The position numbers and the translations under genes were made by a program. A stretch of DNA of 64,000 nucleotides from contig AEMJ01000568.1 in the NCBI GenBank assembly GCA_000166735.2, forward strand, positions 1-64,000, given 5' to 3'. Position 1 is the first letter of the stretch, and every line of letters begins with the position of its first letter. Of this stretch, positions 56,428 to 64,000 are shown one piece after another. This DNA is from Leuconostoc inhae KCTC 3774 (GTDB taxonomy: Bacteria; Bacillota; Bacilli; Lactobacillales; Lactobacillaceae). A model generated the notes under the pieces. That model had not been told where the DNA came from. It searched no databases and was given only the letters and a program-made list of their open reading frames with translations.

Positions 56428-56868
56428 ATGATTGAATTTAATAATAGCAATGCAGAGTTAGAGAGACATTTATGTTTTTCAATCTATGAACTATCTAGAT
56501 CTATTCAAAGAATGTATCAGCCTTTTTTAAATGAACTTAATTTGACATATCCACAATATTTAGTTTTAGTAGCATTGTATGAGCATGATAATAGTAAAGT
56601 TAGTGCACTCGGAGAAATACTAGATTTAAATTATGGTACTTTATCGCCATTATTGTCTCGTATGGAAAAGCAAAAGTTAATTCAGCGTACGCGATCACTT
56701 GATGACACACGAGTCGTTTATATTGGACTATTACCACATGGTAAAGATATAAGAGAACAAGCTTTTACCTTACCCCAACAACTTGTATCAAAAAGCGGAC
56801 TGAATGATGATGAGTGGCATGAATTTTCAATGTTATCAATGAAAGTTTTCCATAATCTTTCCAAATAA
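56428..56868 (+). CDS. OhrR-like MarR-family regulator
   Basis: 146 residues: LERHLCFSIYELSRSIQRMYQPFLNELNLTYPQYLVLVALYEHD, winged HTH LGEILDLNYGTLSPLLSRMEKQKLIQRTRSLDDTRVVYIGLL. The Cys in HLCFSIY (residue 16) is in the place of the peroxide-sensing cysteine of OhrR. Likely a thiol-based repressor reacting to organic peroxides or hypochlorite. GGAG precedes ATG 56428. The next gene, a flavin disulfide reductase, is 50 bases on and probably co-regulated. Confidence 0.85.
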   Translation: MIEFNNSNAELERHLCFSIYELSRSIQRMYQPFLNELNLTYPQYLVLVALYEHDNSKVSALGEILDLNYGTLSPLLSRMEKQKLIQRTRSLDDTRVVYIGLLPHGKDIREQAFTLPQQLVSKSGLNDDEWHEFSMLSMKVFHNLSK

Positions 56869-56917
56869 AATAAGTAACAGATTGTCATATAATGTTTTTT
56901 TAAAAGGAGAAGTACAA

Positions 56918-58255
56918 ATGGATTTTGATGTATTATTTATTGGTAGTGGACAGGCTGCATGGAATGGTGCAGTACCAATGTCTAACAATGGGCTAAAAGT
57001 AGCTGTTGTTGAGGAAGCGCAATACGGAGGTGTTTGTTCTAACAGAGGGTGCAATGCAAAAATAATATTAGATCATCCAATCGATTTATTAGAGCAAGTC
57101 AAATCATTACAAAATCGTGGTTTGGATGGTGTACCTGCACTTAACTGGCAAGACCTTATGGCGCACAAACATGAATTAATCACTAATCAGAATTATCATA
57201 ACAAAGAAAGATTAGTCGCTAATAATATTACGACAATTGATGGTTCAGCAAAATTTATTGATCGGCATACTGTGCAAGTGAATGGTAAGCAATACACATC
57301 TGAAAAAATAGTCATTGCCACAGGTCTTAGACCAAATCGCGTCAACATACCTGGTGCTGATCTATTTAACGACAGCACAAATTTCTTATCTATTAATAAA
57401 ATGCCTGATCACATCACCATTTTAGGCGCTGGTTTTGTTGCGTTAGAATTTGCGGCGATTGCAAGTGCGGCAGGTGCTAAGGTAGATGTTATTGCCCGTA
57501 GTAATCGTATTTTAAAAGATTTCCCAAATAAATATGTTAATAAAATTGTGTCCATTATGAAAAAACAGGGCATCAGATTTATACAATCAACGGTAGTCGA
57601 ACAAGCGACAAAAGAGAATGAGTTAATCGTTTTAAAAGGGAATAATGGTTTTTCATTGTCTACTAATTATGTCTTAGATGCCACTGGCAGAGTACCAAAC
57701 GTAGAAAAACTGAATTTAGAAAAAATTGGAATAACTTATACACCACAGGGTATTGTTGTCAATGATTTGTTACAAACAAGCATTGATAACGTGTACGCTG
57801 CCGGAGATATTATTGATAAAAAAATGCCAAAATTAACACCGGTAGCAGCTTTTGAATCACGTTATCTTGCTGATCAATTTATTAAAAACACCACAGTGTC
57901 TATTGATTATCCAACAGTTAGTACAATATTATTCACGTCTCCTCGCCTTGCTCAAGTAGGTGTGAATTTGGATGAGGCGCTAGCACACCCTGATTTATTC
58001 GATGTAGAAAATTTTGATTATAATAAGGATTGGTATCGCCAAAAAAGTAATGAAAGTAATGGCGAATTAACCCTGATATTTAACAAAGAAAGACAGCTTG
58101 TTGGGGCGATTGAATTATCAGTTAATGCAGAAAACACCATTAATACGCTAGTACCCTATATTGAATTAAAATTAAATACACAACAGTTAAATCGATTGAT
58201 TTATCTTTTCCCATCAATAGAATATACGACACAAAGGCGACTATCGCTTGTTTAA
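56918..58255 (+). CDS. Pyridine nucleotide-disulfide oxidoreductase (glutathione reductase-like)
   Basis: FAD/NAD(P)H enzyme of 445 residues. FAD motif GSGQAAWNGAV, redox-active pair GGVCSNRGCNAK, NAD motif ILGAGFVALEFA, second FAD motif VYAAGDI and dimerisation domain. The usual C-terminal His-Pro-Glu-like catalytic His of glutathione reductase is not seen (the end reads IYLFPSIEYTTQRR), so substrate is unsure: glutathione, bacillithiol-like thiols or another disulfide. AAAGGAG precedes ATG 56918. Control by an OhrR-type factor suggests oxidative stress defence. Confidence 0.85.
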   Translation: MDFDVLFIGSGQAAWNGAVPMSNNGLKVAVVEEAQYGGVCSNRGCNAKIILDHPIDLLEQVKSLQNRGLDGVPALNWQDLMAHKHELITNQNYHNKERLVANNITTIDGSAKFIDRHTVQVNGKQYTSEKIVIATGLRPNRVNIPGADLFNDSTNFLSINKMPDHITILGAGFVALEFAAIASAAGAKVDVIARSNRILKDFPNKYVNKIVSIMKKQGIRFIQSTVVEQATKENELIVLKGNNGFSLSTNYVLDATGRVPNVEKLNLEKIGITYTPQGIVVNDLLQTSIDNVYAAGDIIDKKMPKLTPVAAFESRYLADQFIKNTTVSIDYPTVSTILFTSPRLAQVGVNLDEALAHPDLFDVENFDYNKDWYRQKSNESNGELTLIFNKERQLVGAIELSVNAENTINTLVPYIELKLNTQQLNRLIYLFPSIEYTTQRRLSLV

Positions 58256-58256
58256 C

Positions 58257-58302
58257 AAAAATAAAGTGCAACATACTTAAAAAATATGTTGCACTTTATT
58301 TT
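58257..58302 (+). terminator. Terminator
   Basis: AAAATAAAGTGCAACATA / TATGTTGCACTTTATTTT, perfect arms and T-rich end. Confidence 0.9.
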
Positions 58303-58364
58303 GTTAAAACAATTTTACTTTAGAAAAATTGTTGTGATGAGAACTGTCTAATACATGGGAAAAA

Positions 58365-58397
58365 TTTATTTAGTTATGTTTGACAAAACTAAATAAA
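58365..58397. promoter_or_regulatory. Operator candidate for the MarR regulator
   Basis: TTTATTTAGTT and AACTAAATAAA, 11-base perfect inverted arms 11 bases apart, 60 bases before the MarR start. A further partial copy (AACTAACTAAAT) lies just before the ribosome binding site. Autoregulation is inferred. Confidence 0.65.
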
Positions 58398-58457
58398 AGT
58401 CGTATCATTTGTTTTGTTATAAAAATTAAAACTAACTAAATATCAAGGAGCAATACT

Positions 58458-59069
58458 ATGGACGATAGAGAAATATTTGAAGAACTAACAACTTTAGTTC
58501 ATCAACCAGCGATTTGGTTTGTGGCGCGCAGTCTGTACGGTCAGCGCGGGAATCAGCGCCCAGACAATAGTCGGCGCTTACTTCGTGTTTTAGCGGAAAC
58601 AGACAATGATTTAACAGCCGGTGTCATTGCTGATATTTTGGCTATACGACCAGCGTCGGTGACGCAAATTATTAAAAAATTAGAAAACGATGGGTATATT
58701 CAGCGTGTGAAAGACACAAATGATGCGCGTGTCGTGCGTGTCAAAATCACTTCTGAAGGACAAAAACATTTACAGCTATTAGACAACAAGCAAATTGATT
58801 TTCAAGCAGAATTGTTCGAAATTTTTGATGATGATGAACGCGAACAGTTTGGCGAAAGTTTACGTAAATTAAATCAACATGTTATGTCGGATGCATACTT
58901 GACCAACATGCGTAGCAAAATGGACAAACATTTACAACATCATTTTGACCACTTTGTTGATACAACGCGTCTACAGAAGTTTCGTAAAGATCAAACGGCA
59001 TACCGTAAACGAATAGAAGAACATCAACTAAGAAGTTTTTTTAATCGTGACAAGCATGAAGATTTTTAA
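58458..59069 (+). CDS. MarR-family regulator of the ABC exporter
   Basis: 203 residues: winged HTH LTAGVIADILAIRPASVTQIIKKLENDGYIQRVKDTNDARVVRVKI, followed by an extended helical C-terminus rich in Arg, His and Gln (about 60 residues more than a typical MarR). AAGGAG precedes ATG 58458. It is directly upstream of and presumably controls the LmrA-like half-exporter. Confidence 0.8.
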   Translation: MDDREIFEELTTLVHQPAIWFVARSLYGQRGNQRPDNSRRLLRVLAETDNDLTAGVIADILAIRPASVTQIIKKLENDGYIQRVKDTNDARVVRVKITSEGQKHLQLLDNKQIDFQAELFEIFDDDEREQFGESLRKLNQHVMSDAYLTNMRSKMDKHLQHHFDHFVDTTRLQKFRKDQTAYRKRIEEHQLRSFFNRDKHEDF

Positions 59070-59183
59070 TAAAAAATGATCGTATTGGCAATAGATAACA
59101 ATGAATTGAATTGAATTGAATTTACTTTACGATCAGTATGTCGTGGGTGAATCGATTTGGATGAGATTGAAGGAGAGAAGATA

Positions 59184-60965
59184 ATGGCGAAACGGACATT
59201 TAGTACGGCCAAGGAGAAACAGAAGCCTAAAGCAAAGATTTCTGGTCTTTGGAAAATTATTAAAATAGCACATCCACAATTTAAACTCATGATACCAGGA
59301 CTTTTACTTTCAGTCATTGGTGTAGCAGCCAATTTAATGACACCAAAATATTCTGGACAACTAATTAATACATTCAGTGGTAAAGATTTACAAAATGTGC
59401 ATATTGACCAAACAATTGTGGTAATTGTTTTGGCACTGTTTATTGGCGGTGCGATTGTATCTGCTATCGGGAATTTTTTGACAGGTGTCGCTGGAGAGCA
59501 ATTGGTGCGCAATCTGCGTGAAATTATTTGGCAAAAATTGGTTGTTTTTAAAACACCATATTTTGATAACGTAAAATCTGGTGAAACAACTTCTCGTTTA
59601 ACAAATGATACATCACAAGTGAAAACACTAGTTGCAAACACACTACCTAACTTTTTAACAAGCATGATTTCAATGGTTGGGGCAGTCATCTTAATGTTTA
59701 CAACGGATTGGCATATGGCAATTTGGATATTTATTGCTGTACCAATTACAGCGCTGTTAATCACGCCAGTGATGATTTTAGGATCAAAAGTAGGTCGAGG
59801 AACGCAAGATGCAATGGCTGATTTTAGTGGGGGATCACAAGAAACGCTTGCCGAAATGCGTTTAGTAAAGTCTTCAGGTGCTGAACAGTATGTTTTGAAA
59901 AACGGAATTGCGCAAATTGAAAAATTATTTAAATTTGGTCGTCGAGAAGCGATTGTTGATGGTGTGATGGGACCCATCATGACCATGGTGATGATGGGCT
60001 TATTTGCCTTGATTTTAGTTGTTGGCTCTTTGCGTGTTGCTAAAGGTGAATCAACAATGGGTACGCTGTTTAGTTTCATTATGTATTTGTTCCAAATTAT
60101 GCCAGCTTTGGCTAATATTGGTACATTTGGTTCGACATTTGCCAAGACACAAGGAGCAACGTATCGCTTGATGACATTACTTGATGAACCAATTGAAGAA
60201 CTCGATAAAGGTGAGACAGTTGACATTGAAGGTTTGACTTTAAAAGTTAAGCATATTGATTTTGAGTATGAAATAGGGAAATCAATTTTGCATGATGTTT
60301 CGTTTGAAACTAAGCCTAATACGATAGTAGCGTTCGCTGGGCCTTCCGGTGGGGGCAAATCAACAATTTTTCAGCTCCTTGAGCGTTTTTACGAACCGAC
60401 TGGAGGAAATATGAGTATTGGTAGTTATAACATTGAAGATATTTCATTGAATTCTTGGCGTTCACAAATTGGTTTTGTATCACAAGATTCTTCAATTATG
60501 GCTGGTACAATTCGTGATAATTTGACCTATGGATTGCCACAACAGTTTTCAGACGAACGTTTGTGGGAAGTTTTACGATTAGCTTATGCGGATAATTTTG
60601 TGGATCAACTACCGGAAAAATTAAATACGCAAGTTGGTGAGCGTGGGGTAAAAGTTTCTGGAGGTCAACGTCAACGTTTGGCTATTGCACGTGCTTTCTT
60701 GCGAGATCCAAAGATTTTGATGTTAGACGAAGCAACAGCGAGCTTGGATTCGGAATCTGAAGCAATGGTACAACGTGCACTTGAGCAATTAATGCAAGGC
60801 CGAACAACACTAGTTATCGCACATCGTTTGTCAACAATTGTTGATGCGGATAAAATTTACTTTATTGAGCATGGCGAAGTGACAGGATCTGGTACTCACC
60901 AGGAGCTGTTAGATAATCATAAATTATATGCAGAATACGTGTCTGAACAATTTGTTACCAAATAG
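59184..60965 (+). CDS. ABC multidrug half-exporter (LmrA/MsbA type)
   Basis: 593 residues: six-helix transmembrane domain (to about residue 340) then an ATPase domain with Walker A GPSGGGKST, signature VSGGQRQRLAIARAF, Walker B ILMLDEATASLD and HRLST. Works as a homodimer, or as half of a heterodimer; only one gene is here. AAGGAGAG precedes ATG 59184. Paired with the MarR regulator, a drug- or peptide-responsive efflux pump is likely. Confidence 0.9.
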   Translation: MAKRTFSTAKEKQKPKAKISGLWKIIKIAHPQFKLMIPGLLLSVIGVAANLMTPKYSGQLINTFSGKDLQNVHIDQTIVVIVLALFIGGAIVSAIGNFLTGVAGEQLVRNLREIIWQKLVVFKTPYFDNVKSGETTSRLTNDTSQVKTLVANTLPNFLTSMISMVGAVILMFTTDWHMAIWIFIAVPITALLITPVMILGSKVGRGTQDAMADFSGGSQETLAEMRLVKSSGAEQYVLKNGIAQIEKLFKFGRREAIVDGVMGPIMTMVMMGLFALILVVGSLRVAKGESTMGTLFSFIMYLFQIMPALANIGTFGSTFAKTQGATYRLMTLLDEPIEELDKGETVDIEGLTLKVKHIDFEYEIGKSILHDVSFETKPNTIVAFAGPSGGGKSTIFQLLERFYEPTGGNMSIGSYNIEDISLNSWRSQIGFVSQDSSIMAGTIRDNLTYGLPQQFSDERLWEVLRLAYADNFVDQLPEKLNTQVGERGVKVSGGQRQRLAIARAFLRDPKILMLDEATASLDSESEAMVQRALEQLMQGRTTLVIAHRLSTIVDADKIYFIEHGEVTGSGTHQELLDNHKLYAEYVSEQFVTK

Positions 60966-61080
60966 TTTAGATCAAAATAATTGGTTATCAAAAAATATTA
61001 ATGAAATGTGATTATTAATAGAAGATTAAAAATGATATACTTTATACATATAGTAATATTAAATATGAGGGGATAAAAGT

Positions 61081-61308
61081 ATGTATAACTTATGTGAAAA
61101 AGTTGGGGAAAGAATGACTAGTAGACAGGCATTCTTTGTAAAAAAATTTGTACAGGTCTTTAGTATAATTGGTGCGATTCAGGTATTAATGAATATTATA
61201 TCGCATGACTATTTGATTGTTGATTTTGATAAGGTAGTTATTTTTTCAATTGCTGTTAGCATCGTACTCATGAAAAGGAAATACGTTAGCAATACAAAAA
61301 TTTGTTAG
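61081..61308 (+). CDS. Small membrane protein
   Basis: 75 residues with two hydrophobic segments (VQVFSIIGAIQVLMNIIS, VVIFSIAVSIVLM) and a basic tail. GAGGGG precedes ATG 61081. The neighbouring genes are immunity-like, so a small immunity function is possible. A hairpin (TGATTGAAATCCA / TGAATTTCAATCA, 61340-61367) follows. Confidence 0.5.
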   Translation: MYNLCEKVGERMTSRQAFFVKKFVQVFSIIGAIQVLMNIISHDYLIVDFDKVVIFSIAVSIVLMKRKYVSNTKIC

Positions 61309-61398
61309 AAGAATACGTTCTCTCCGATAAGAACAAACTGATTGAAATCCATTTGAATTTCAATCAATTACATACTACTAAATAGGGGGGCAGTCATT

Positions 61399-61698
61399 AT
61401 GGCACAGATAAAATGGTATGCTGGCGGGCAAGAACGAGGGAAAGTTGCGTTAGAACTTATAATACAGCTACTCAAGGAACTAGACGGCACGGGCACGGCA
61501 TATGATGATTTAAAACACGTTCTAGCTGTGTATTTTAATGAAATTAAAACCGAATCAGGATCTATACCCTTGATATTTAGCCGAATGAATCTTGATGTCT
61601 CAAATGTTATGATAAAAAATCATATCGTGTTACCAGAAAACGCGCAACAAACGATGAAAAAATTATCTCAACTCAATCAATTAAGATATGGGTATTGA
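61399..61698 (+). CDS. Bacteriocin immunity-like protein A
   Basis: 99 residues, soluble, helical: KVALELIIQLLKELDGTGTAYDDLKHVLAVYFNEI ... IPLIFSRMNLDVSNVMIKNHI ... NAQQTMKKLSQLNQLRYGY. The Ser/Pro-Leu-Ile-Phe-Ser-Arg-x-Asn segment is typical of EntA-type immunity bundles. AGGGGGG precedes ATG 61399. First of three such small genes in a row. Confidence 0.65.
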   Translation: MAQIKWYAGGQERGKVALELIIQLLKELDGTGTAYDDLKHVLAVYFNEIKTESGSIPLIFSRMNLDVSNVMIKNHIVLPENAQQTMKKLSQLNQLRYGY

Positions 61699-61813
61699 AA
61701 CGATACAGGTAGAAAATATCAAATTACCCCTAACAGATTTATGAAAAAAGTCAATAATATATATTGGCCGAAAAATCAAAGAAACTTGTGTAAATTTGGT
61801 TATTTGCTTTTGC

Positions 61814-61928
61814 TATAATGTGTGTTAGGGGCTGCAGAAAATGAAACAAAGCTCTCTAGGGGTTGCCTATACTTAAAATCTGATGACGGCGGTTGGTAGC
61901 GTCTGAGGTGTGAGGTATAGGTTTTTTA
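61814..61928 (+). ncRNA. Candidate structured RNA or attenuator with own promoter and terminator
   Basis: An extended -10 (TGCTATAAT, -10 hexamer 61814-61819) starts a transcript of about 100 bases ending in a hairpin CCTATAC (61866-61872) / GTATAGG (61915-61921) plus six T. Inside the hairpin's long loop, TGATGA (61881-61886) faces CTGA (61903-61906) next to GACG/CGTC pairs, which is the layout of a kink-turn. It precedes the immunity gene at 61959, so it could be an attenuator leader for it or a free small RNA. No known riboswitch class is recognised. Confidence 0.45.
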
Positions 61929-61958
61929 TTGCGCTAGATATTAAGTAAGGGGGAAATT

Positions 61959-62210
61959 ATGGAAAAAGAACAGTTATTAGCTGTGTTAATGGCATTTAAA
62001 GATGGCGAAATTAATGAACAACAAATAGTTGATCACGCATGCAATAGTATTAAGAAAAATGTTAATACAAATAAAGTTCAGAAAGAAGTTGTACGCGATT
62101 TGAGAGGATTATTGATCAAGCAAACTTTATCAGAAAATGGCTTGCTACTCTGGCGTCAACTTGAAAATCCTGACATCAATATACCAAGCCGATTCTTTTT
62201 TGGTTTGTAA
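61959..62210 (+). CDS. Bacteriocin immunity-like protein B
   Basis: 83 residues, soluble, helical (KEQLLAVLMAFKDGEINEQQIVDHACNSIKKN ... RDLRGLLIKQTLSENGLLLWRQL ... PSRFFFGL). AAGGGGG precedes ATG 61959. Shares layout with the EntA-type immunity family. Sits just after the candidate RNA. Confidence 0.55.
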   Translation: MEKEQLLAVLMAFKDGEINEQQIVDHACNSIKKNVNTNKVQKEVVRDLRGLLIKQTLSENGLLLWRQLENPDINIPSRFFFGL

Positions 62211-62243
62211 TGTGGCGTATATCAATCAAGTAAGAGGAGAATT

Positions 62244-62510
62244 ATGAATAGTCAGAAACAACAATTATGGGACAATATGTCTGTATTAGTAACAGATAAT
62301 ACACTTAGCGAAATGGAAAAGGAAATTTTAGGTATAGCTAATAAGGCATTACGTGGCGGGTTAGATGAGGAAATGATTGCTATTGATTTAAAGCACGAAT
62401 TATCTTTCTTATCATCCAATCAACCGCTTTCTAAAAATATGGGACCTTTTTTAACAGAGCTATCACGCTTATACTTGGACTATGACCGTCGTGACAATAT
62501 GAGTATATGA
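62244..62510 (+). CDS. Bacteriocin immunity-like protein C
   Basis: 88 residues: LWDNMSVLVTDNTLSEMEKEILGIANKALRGGL ... IDLKHELSFLSSNQPLSKNMGPFLTELSRLYLDYD. Helical; the Leu-Ser-x-Asn-Met-Gly segment fits the immunity-family pattern. AGAGGAG precedes ATG 62244, 33 bases after the stop of protein B, so probably one operon. Confidence 0.6.
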   Translation: MNSQKQQLWDNMSVLVTDNTLSEMEKEILGIANKALRGGLDEEMIAIDLKHELSFLSSNQPLSKNMGPFLTELSRLYLDYDRRDNMSI

Positions 62511-62574
62511 GGTATCATATCAAGATGTACGATCGAGGCAGGTATAATAAATAAACTAGCAAGAGGTGAACGTT

Positions 62575-63789
62575 GTGATAAATCATATTGCTTTAAACAA
62601 CTTTGTGAAAAAAAGTGGGACGAATAAACCACTATCCCTTGATCCTAATGAGTTATTATCTCATCATTTAATGATTGTTGGGGCGACAGGAAATGGTAAA
62701 TCAACATCATTATTATCTTTGGTTGAATCGTTACAGCAATCGCAGCAAACGAGTATTATTTTTGATGCAACAGGTGAATATAGTCAAATACCACATGCTA
62801 TTACCTATACTTTGGGAGAAGATGCTAATTTAGATTTTGCAGAATTAGAAGCTAAGGATGTTGGAAACATATTAGGCATCAAAAATGCTAATTTAGTCCC
62901 AAAATTAGCTATGGCAATTGAATCACTTAAGATACAGAACAATGTCATCAAAAATAATGGTACCTATATCAAAATCAATAAAAAATTGACGACATTTGAT
63001 CAGGAGCAACAAAAATTATCAGTTTTTGGACGTGATTATGATGCGACATTGTTGATGACACAAGTTATTCAAGAGTTTGCTGTACCATTTGGTGATTCAA
63101 GGGCAAATTATGATTTATTAGGCCAAGAAATTGATCATGAAGCGGTAAGATCACAATGGGGGGATCTATTAAGTGGGCAATCTCGTGTGAGACAGCCCAC
63201 TTTAAATCGTGTGTTTAATATGCACCACAATCATACTGTACCTCGGGTGACACAGACAGATATATTTTACATTTTAAAGTTATTTTCTGAACGCCGAAGC
63301 CAGCAACGCACACTTGTCATTGATGTTAGTCAGTTGAAAACAGGTAGTGATGTTAGCCGATTAGTATTATCACTCCTACTCAAAAAGCTACTGGCCATCA
63401 GAATGGCTAGCACGATTCGTTTTCCAATCACAATTTTTCTTGATGAAGCACATCGCTATATGCCAGAAAACGAGCAACAACTTAATGATACTGGTTTGTT
63501 TAAAATACTGCGTGAGGGACGTAAGTATGGTATTTATTCTGTGGTTTCAACACAATCACCTTTAGATATACCTGCACAGTTAAGCGGTCAATTTGGTAGT
63601 GTATTGATTCATCAATTAAATCATCCCGATGAGTTACAACAGATTGTCAGCTTAAAAAACATAGCTGATTATCATAATTTATCCGTTGGGCAAGCTATAC
63701 TTAAAATGTACCGCAACCCAAACACCATGCTAGTTGACGTCACGAAGCCAACGACTAAACATGACACAGCCTCGCCGAAGTTTAGGTAA
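62575..63789 (+). CDS. HerA-like (DUF87) hexameric ATPase
   Basis: 404-residue DNA-translocase-like ATPase: Walker A GATGNGKST near residue 40, Walker B ITIFLDEAHRY, and REGRKYGIYSVVSTQSPLDIP, all typical of HerA/FtsK-type helicases. AAGAGG spaces well to GTG 62575; an in-frame GTG at 62566 is too close. In many bacteria HerA works with NurA or a SIR2 partner in DNA repair or phage defence; no nuclease is seen here, though the window ends soon. Cytoplasmic. Confidence 0.8.
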   Translation: MINHIALNNFVKKSGTNKPLSLDPNELLSHHLMIVGATGNGKSTSLLSLVESLQQSQQTSIIFDATGEYSQIPHAITYTLGEDANLDFAELEAKDVGNILGIKNANLVPKLAMAIESLKIQNNVIKNNGTYIKINKKLTTFDQEQQKLSVFGRDYDATLLMTQVIQEFAVPFGDSRANYDLLGQEIDHEAVRSQWGDLLSGQSRVRQPTLNRVFNMHHNHTVPRVTQTDIFYILKLFSERRSQQRTLVIDVSQLKTGSDVSRLVLSLLLKKLLAIRMASTIRFPITIFLDEAHRYMPENEQQLNDTGLFKILREGRKYGIYSVVSTQSPLDIPAQLSGQFGSVLIHQLNHPDELQQIVSLKNIADYHNLSVGQAILKMYRNPNTMLVDVTKPTTKHDTASPKFR

Positions 63790-63830
63790 AAAGGATGTTT
63801 ATTGCAGCCTATCAATATCGCTTAACCTAG

Positions 63831-64000
63831 TTAGCTTTGGTTAATCCCTTCATAAAGAGTCACATCTAGCATATAAGTAGATTGTGTTGGTACATTCATC
63901 ATACGGTTTTCTAAAACAGTCACGGCAGTATCTGCTAAATCATTTATAGGTTGAACGATTGTTGGCATGTTTGGTAAAACAGTGCGTATTAAATTTGTGC
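63831..64000 (-). CDS. LacI-family regulator, C-terminal part (cut by window end)
   Basis: The visible 55 codons read TNLIRTVLPNMPTIVQPIND then LADTAVTVLENRMMNVPTQS and TYMLDVTLYEGINQS and stop, the usual C-terminal end of LacI/GalR effector domains. The start lies beyond the window. Confidence 0.7.
   Translation of the reverse strand, partial: TNLIRTVLPNMPTIVQPINDLADTAVTVLENRMMNVPTQSTYMLDVTLYEGINQS

Noticed and set aside
59066..60358. 430-codon open frame on the minus strand
   Set aside because: It lies wholly opposite the LmrA-type exporter gene, has no RBS and its sequence is serine/proline-rich noise typical of an antisense shadow.
61880..61910. GGCGGTTGGTAG-like segment as part of a tRNA
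   Set aside because: No acceptor stem, anticodon arm or T-loop can be built around it; the kink-turn hairpin explains it better. No tRNA or rRNA gene was recognised in the window.

Overview
The window looks like chromosome (possibly with integrated plasmid or mobile pieces) of a low-GC Gram-positive lactic acid bacterium. Leuconostoc or a close relative is the best guess. This rests on the strongly AT-rich sequence, AAGGAGG-type ribosome binding sites, cre sites, a methionine-type T-box leader, PTS sugar uptake, D-2-hydroxyacid dehydrogenases and many class II bacteriocin and immunity genes. The assignment is an inference from gene content; no rRNA or tRNA gene is present to confirm it.

Layout. 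1-5.2 kb: ribose uptake and activation (rbsA, rbsC, rbsB, rbsK, rpiA). 5.5-6.8 kb: T-box leader and a MetQ-type methionine-binding protein. 7.0-11.5 kb: sucrose-type PTS operon (EIIBC, GH32 sucrose-6-phosphate hydrolase, EIIA) with a divergent AraC regulator and a cre. 11.7-13.4 kb: an XRE/TetR two-HTH regulator and a metal-dependent cyclase. 13.4-19.5 kb: an immunity island with three CPBP (CAAX-type) membrane proteases, an EntA-type immunity protein and several tiny membrane proteins; two copies of the same ~90-bp promoter element lie in it. 19.8-27.2 kb: polar amino-acid ABC transporter with aminotransferase, D-2-hydroxyacid dehydrogenase, a second ATPase and an MFS exporter. 27.2-33.2 kb: an IS6-bordered cassette (AvrD-like enzyme, P-loop kinase-like protein, MFS exporter, Old Yellow Enzyme, HxlR regulator) sitting between the decapitated remains of a TetR regulator and an NAD-dependent reductase. 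33.3-37.4 kb: EamA/LysR pair, XRE membrane regulator, and an antitoxin whose RelE-type toxin is decayed. 37.5-43.5 kb: accessory region with two small double-glycine-leader bacteriocin candidates, their putative immunity genes, a small HTH protein that itself begins with a double-glycine-like leader, iteron-like repeats and IS30/IS3 wrecks. 43.5-49.7 kb: sugar-acid type catabolic locus (transporter, lactonase, TIM-barrel isomerase, SDR, hydroxyacid dehydrogenase, LacI regulator) with two GGTTAACC operators. 49.8-56 kb: more immunity and small genes, TMEM175 channel, MerR, and an HxlR-linked MacB-like ABC exporter. 56-61 kb: OhrR-type regulator with a flavin disulfide reductase, and a MarR regulator with a multidrug ABC half-exporter. 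61-64 kb: four small genes (three immunity-like), a candidate structured RNA, a HerA-like ATPase and the tail of a LacI regulator.

A feature of the whole window matters for anyone using it: about twenty genes are broken by a single-base shift, nearly always inside an A or T run of 5-8 and nearly always by one missing base. Restoring that base rebuilds a normal-length family member each time. This pattern points to uncorrected homopolymer errors in the sequence rather than to twenty real pseudogenes. A smaller set (IS6, IS30 and IS3 transposases, the relE toxin, and the TetR and reductase fragments) is damaged in other ways and is probably truly dead.
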